The notes under the pieces: generated by a model
The model's input: the letters and a program-made list of their open reading frames with translations, nothing else
What the model was told of the DNA's origin: nothing
Databases searched by the model: none
Made by a program: the position numbers and the translations under genes
Assembly (NCBI GenBank): GCA_900491605.1
Contig: UESW01003835.1
Location: 534,516 to 598,515 of the forward strand
DNA from: Calamus simplicifolius
Taxonomy: Eukaryota > Streptophyta > Magnoliopsida > Arecales > Arecaceae
Reading direction: 5' to 3'
Length of the DNA stretch: 64,000 bases
Shown here: positions 60,501 through 64,000 of the stretch, one piece after another
Numbering within the stretch: the stretch's first letter is position 1
Layout: each line of letters begins with the position of its first letter

Positions 60501-62950
60501 CAAGGATTTATATATTAAATAATTTATGAAATCATGATAATTAGCTTACTTACCTCAATACGCTAATCCCAAACTATAAACCAGCTATTTGGACTTCTTG
60601 GTACCTACAGCATCATTTTTACACAATTAAATCTCTAAAATTTAAATAATAAAGTGTCCCTTAAATTCTACCCAAACTAATCCTGGGCCAACTTTGGGCT
60701 TGAATATTTCTCAATATATATGCCCAAACGAGAAATAAAAATACTCCAAGAAACTAGGATCAACACTGATCCGGGCCATATTTTTATTTTTTCCTTATCG
60801 GCCTAATACAGGGTCCAAAACACAGCCCAAAAATGGTTCGTGACCGGCCCAACAGGGCCCAATTCCAAGCAGCCCAACACCCACACGATCTCTTCTTCCT
60901 CCTCTGCTCCCCTGTTTCATCCGAAACAGGGGGAGACTGTGCCGACGGCAGGGCCGCTGCCGGCCTCTCCCCGGGGTGGCCCGGTCGCCGACGATCGGCC
61001 CGAAGCCGGCCGCCATTGCGGCCGTGCTCCCCTCTCTCTCTTTCTCCCTCTATTTCTCTCCTCTCTTTCATTCCGCCGCGCATGTTACTGTGCAGGCGGC
61101 ACGGCCGGCCACCATGGCTGGTTGGACCTCCATCGGACGCATGCCCCGCACGGTGGAGGCCACCGGCAGCCGCCCAGCCCGGCGAGGCGACGAGCACGCC
61201 GTCGGGCCTGAACCAACAGCGGGAGCCGGTTCGGCTCCCGCCCAGGAGAAGAGCCAGCCAGCTCTCTCTCCCTCTCTCTCACCTCCGTACCCCACGGACG
61301 TTGGCTCCGGTGCCGGTGGGGTCGCCGGCCAAGGCTCAGGCCGGCGAGGCGACGGACACGCCGCCAGGCCCGAACCAAGGTCGGCACAGTGATGCCGTGG
61401 CCACTGCTCCCTTTCACTTTCTCTCGCTCAGCTCTCTCTCTCTCTCTCGCTCTCCCGATGATTCAATGGAGGGGCTTACCATTGATAGCGATGGGTGGAG
61501 GGATGGTGATCATGGAGAAGAAGGGGGTGCTCTCCCCCCCATTATATCATGGCGAGGGAGGGTTAGCCCCTCCCCTGTGTCCGTGTGAAGAGGGGCACGT
61601 CGGCGCCTTTCCTGCCATGCTGGTCAACAATGGCGGAGGAAGGGGCGGCGCCTCATATGGTGAGGATCCGTGGAAGAATAGGGGTTCACAGATTGTGCTT
61701 GAAGTATGCCAAAGATTAAAGGCATAAGAGGAATTTTCTTTGTGCTGGAAGATAATAAATTGATTCAGGAAAGTCTCCAAATAGTACTATATTTCCTGTA
61801 TGAGTGATGCTTTTTTGTATTTGTAATATGCAGTGAAATATCAATAATGAAAACTCTCTCCCATGGAGGGAGGGGGGGGGGGGGGGGGGGGGTGCCATGG
61901 GGGGACCTCGAATCAAGCCATTTGCAAGTTCCTTGCACTGGATAATGGTTTCCTTCATGTTTATAATATTCAGTGATATCAATTATGAAAACTGTAAGCA
62001 GAAAAAACATATCAGTTCCAAAAGTGCTCCTCAAATCAAGCTATATTGCAGATTTCTTATATTGTATAATGGTTCTTTCTTATTTTGCTAGACTTTTTGC
62101 ACATGTTATGCATGTGATTGTGAAGACCTTATTTGATATGGTACATGAGAAGCAGCCCAGGAGTGTGGTAAAGAGAAAGCTCGAGGGTTGTATCAGATAA
62201 ATTAATGAGTTGTTCCTTTTCGGAGAGAGACAACATGTGGAGTTAAGGCTTTTTTTTTTTTTTTTTGAGAGAGAGAGAGATATATAGTCACTTGGGAAAG
62301 TAAAACCATATTGAAATAATATATTGGAGTAAAGCACTGGATGGAGTCTAAAATACTCAAGAGAAAAGAGAGTGCGTGTAGAGAACGATATTGGAAAAGC
62401 TATTAAAATAAGTGGATATGAGTGGAGACCAAACCCAGAGTTTACTTTGTTGTGGTAGAGATTTGTATATGCAGAAAGTGAGGGAAGATCCGCCAGTGGA
62501 ATTGCCCAAGTCCAAACATTCAGGAAACGTAACTTGAACCATGAAGCTCCTCATTTGGAGGAGGGATGTGTTAATTGGGCTACTGCCCTTTCAGTATACA
62601 GTAAAATATCATCATGTTGAAAGATACTTCTTGAACTGGTTTACTTCAAAATATGCTTCCACCTGCTCAAGTTTCTGCTGCCTAAACCATGACAACAACT
62701 TATCTGGATCTTCTCAAAAAACAATAGCTAAGCTGCATATGATAATGAATTTCTAGGTTTTTAAATGAACTCTGTAATCATAATTTTCTATAAATATTCT
62801 TGGTTGTTTGTGCAGAATTTCTTTCCATGTCAGGACCCTGAGATGATGGGTTTCAAGAATGTTAAAAGAATCAGAAAAGCTTCAAAGCTGGGCTGCAAAT
62901 CAGGCAACAAAAACCATCTTGGTCCACCTAATACTGCTTTGTGTGCTCAG
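57510..62950 (+). CDS. BRCT-domain protein (3' partial, 5 exons, one frameshift)
   Basis: Exons: 57510-57558 (MEHIMLEDDDSADQSQ), 57956-58104 (RGMESVVTTVSGYHGTERFK then GASYVGAMGRSTTHL), 58232-58365 (VCWQFEGKKYDLARNIGAHI, SHRWFEACLKEGKRLPEEPY), 59075-59272 and 62816-62950 (PEMMGFKNVKRIRKASK). Exons 2-3 encode one N-terminal BRCT domain, a phosphopeptide or partner-binding fold of DNA-damage proteins. The GA..VG..S.STTHLVC and HRWFEAC core with its structural Trp are present. Phases chain if one base is restored near 59251; otherwise a TAA at 59265-59267 closes the frame 5 bases before the donor. The protein resembles plant BRCT proteins that also carry a RING finger, which would lie beyond the window (inference). 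The start could also be the Met at 57522. Confidence 0.82.
59456..61690 (-). mobile_element. Solo LTR of a chromovirus subfamily
   Basis: 2235 bp, TGTTACGCCC to GGGGTTCACA, flanked by a perfect GATTG duplication (59451-59455, 61691-61695). There is no internal retroelement sequence, so it is a recombination product (solo LTR). Its first 1.3 kb aligns with the LTRs at 1329 and 7869, so it has the same orientation. Its last 850 bases are a GC-rich block absent from those LTRs. It lies in intron 4 of the BRCT gene. Confidence 0.9.
61020..61440. repeat. 162-bp tandem duplication within the solo LTR
   Basis: GGCGAGGCGACG followed by ACACGCCG/GCACGCCG and GG(C)CTGAACCA recurs at 61181 and 61343, each trailed by a CTCTCTC run. 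It lies in the GC-rich end of the LTR, which on the element's strand is the U3 (promoter) side. Confidence 0.75.
61872..61892. repeat. G21 homopolymer
   Basis: Twenty-one G flanked by CCATGGAGGGA on the left and TGCCATGGGG on the right, in BRCT intron 4. It could form G-quadruplex structure. Confidence 0.95.
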
Positions 62951-64000
62951 GTGATACGCTGATTTGTATTTCACATCACATCCCTCTGCATTGTTTCGTG
63001 TTAATGGTTATGTATATATATGCTATAAATTGACTCTGGATGTTGTCAAATACCTGAAAAACATACAATGACAAGGATGCTTTATGAATTGGGATATGCA
63101 CACACTTCCATATTGTTAGGTTTGGGCTTAAATTATCCTTTCTACACTTTGCTTGTGAGGTTGAGCATCAGGTTTAACCAAGTCTAGTTCACAGAGCACA
63201 AATAGAAAAATTGATGGTTCAGTTAATTCCTAGTCTCAGAAAGTTAGGAGCAAAGACTAAGTTGCATACATCTTTTAAGTTTCTGTATGGAATTTCCACA
63301 GCAGACAAGATTAATTTGAAAAATTCAGCACCATGCTTTAACTTTTATAGAGGCACGGTCAACCCAGATATAATCACTTGTTTTTAATCTGAAAAGGTCA
63401 TCTTCTAGGAATCAATTGGACCCTAAAGTAACATACAATCAAGTTCCTAAAACAACTCAAAGTAAAGTAGTGTGAATCTGAAATCAGTCAAAATATTTTT
63501 CCAGCATCAACAAATTTAGCAGGGGGGAATGCTGGCTTTTTACCTTCTAGAACTGTATCTTGAAAATTGCCATCAAATCTAAAAAGAATCTACTTTGTAG
63601 GTTTTCTTCAAGATTTGGCAGTTATGGTAATGATTTATAGTTTCTTGGCTGCTTACTTAACCCACAAAAAGAAGCCAGGTGACAGTGCCTGTTTTGTTTG
63701 ATAGGTAAAAGGAGTAAAAACATTCATTAGTGGCAATCTCTATTTGCTAGGTAAAAGGAGTAAACATTCATTAGTAGTGACCTCTAATAAGCCTTTCCAA
63801 AGAGCAAAGGCAAATTATATTTTATATAACAGATATAATCTTCTTTCTTTTTTTAAATGCTTCTGTTGGTAAACATTAGTTTGATCCCATCCTAGGGATT
63901 GCTGGCCACGCTTAAAACGTATCCTTGCTGACCAGGCATCTAATAAATTCCTATATCCAGTTGATCCAACTGCCTCACCAAACATTTAATACATTCTGAT
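62951..64000 (+). other. BRCT gene intron, no exon recognised
   Basis: Begins with the donor GTGATAC after exon 5. I see no further exon, but the gene must continue past the window, because no credible stop closes the corrected frame. Confidence 0.5.

Noticed and set aside
60833..61588. A 251-codon + strand open frame, the longest in the window, with overlapping frames on the other strand
   Set aside because: It lies wholly inside the solo LTR, is Pro/Arg/Ser-rich low complexity from GC-rich duplicated DNA, and has no domain. Long frames on several other frames of both strands point to composition, not a gene.

Overview
The window is nuclear DNA of a flowering plant. The evidence is split genes with plant-type protein sequences, very long AT-rich introns, Ty3/gypsy and LINE retrotransposons, MITE-like elements and many microsatellites. 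A long-intron monocot such as a palm is my best guess, but nothing here proves the taxon.

Three host genes can be supported. (1) The 3' two thirds of an importin-9-like nuclear transport receptor lie on the + strand in 22 exons from 1072 to 33314. (2) A heat shock factor binding protein (HSBP) lies on the - strand in five coding exons between 55289 and 48130. (3) The 5' part of a BRCT-domain protein lies on the + strand in five exons from 57510 to 62950 and runs out of the window. In each gene every intron phase fits, except that one base is missing inside one exon: near 1116, near 49755 and near 59251. The last HSBP intron begins ATATCCTT and ends AC with a CTTAAC branch site, the signature of a U12-dependent AT-AC intron.

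Most of the rest is transposon. Importin intron 1147-10777 holds a degraded but complete Tekay/Del-like chromovirus on the - strand (1329-9567, target duplication ACATG). A solo LTR of a related, longer subfamily sits in BRCT intron 4 (59456-61690, target duplication GATTG). Between importin and HSBP (about 35.8-45.0 kb) is a nested island. A L1-type LINE relic is interrupted by a non-autonomous LTR element rich in minisatellites (35985-40569, GGCAC), by a Mutator-type element with a 9-bp target duplication (43153-43871), and by a 349-bp foldback element with 147-bp arms (44350-44698). LINE and RTE fragments also lie in importin and HSBP introns.

The host genes are neighbours by position only. 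One acts in nuclear import, one in attenuating the heat-shock response, and one probably in a BRCT-mediated nuclear function. Repeat boundaries given with 'about' are estimates made by eye.
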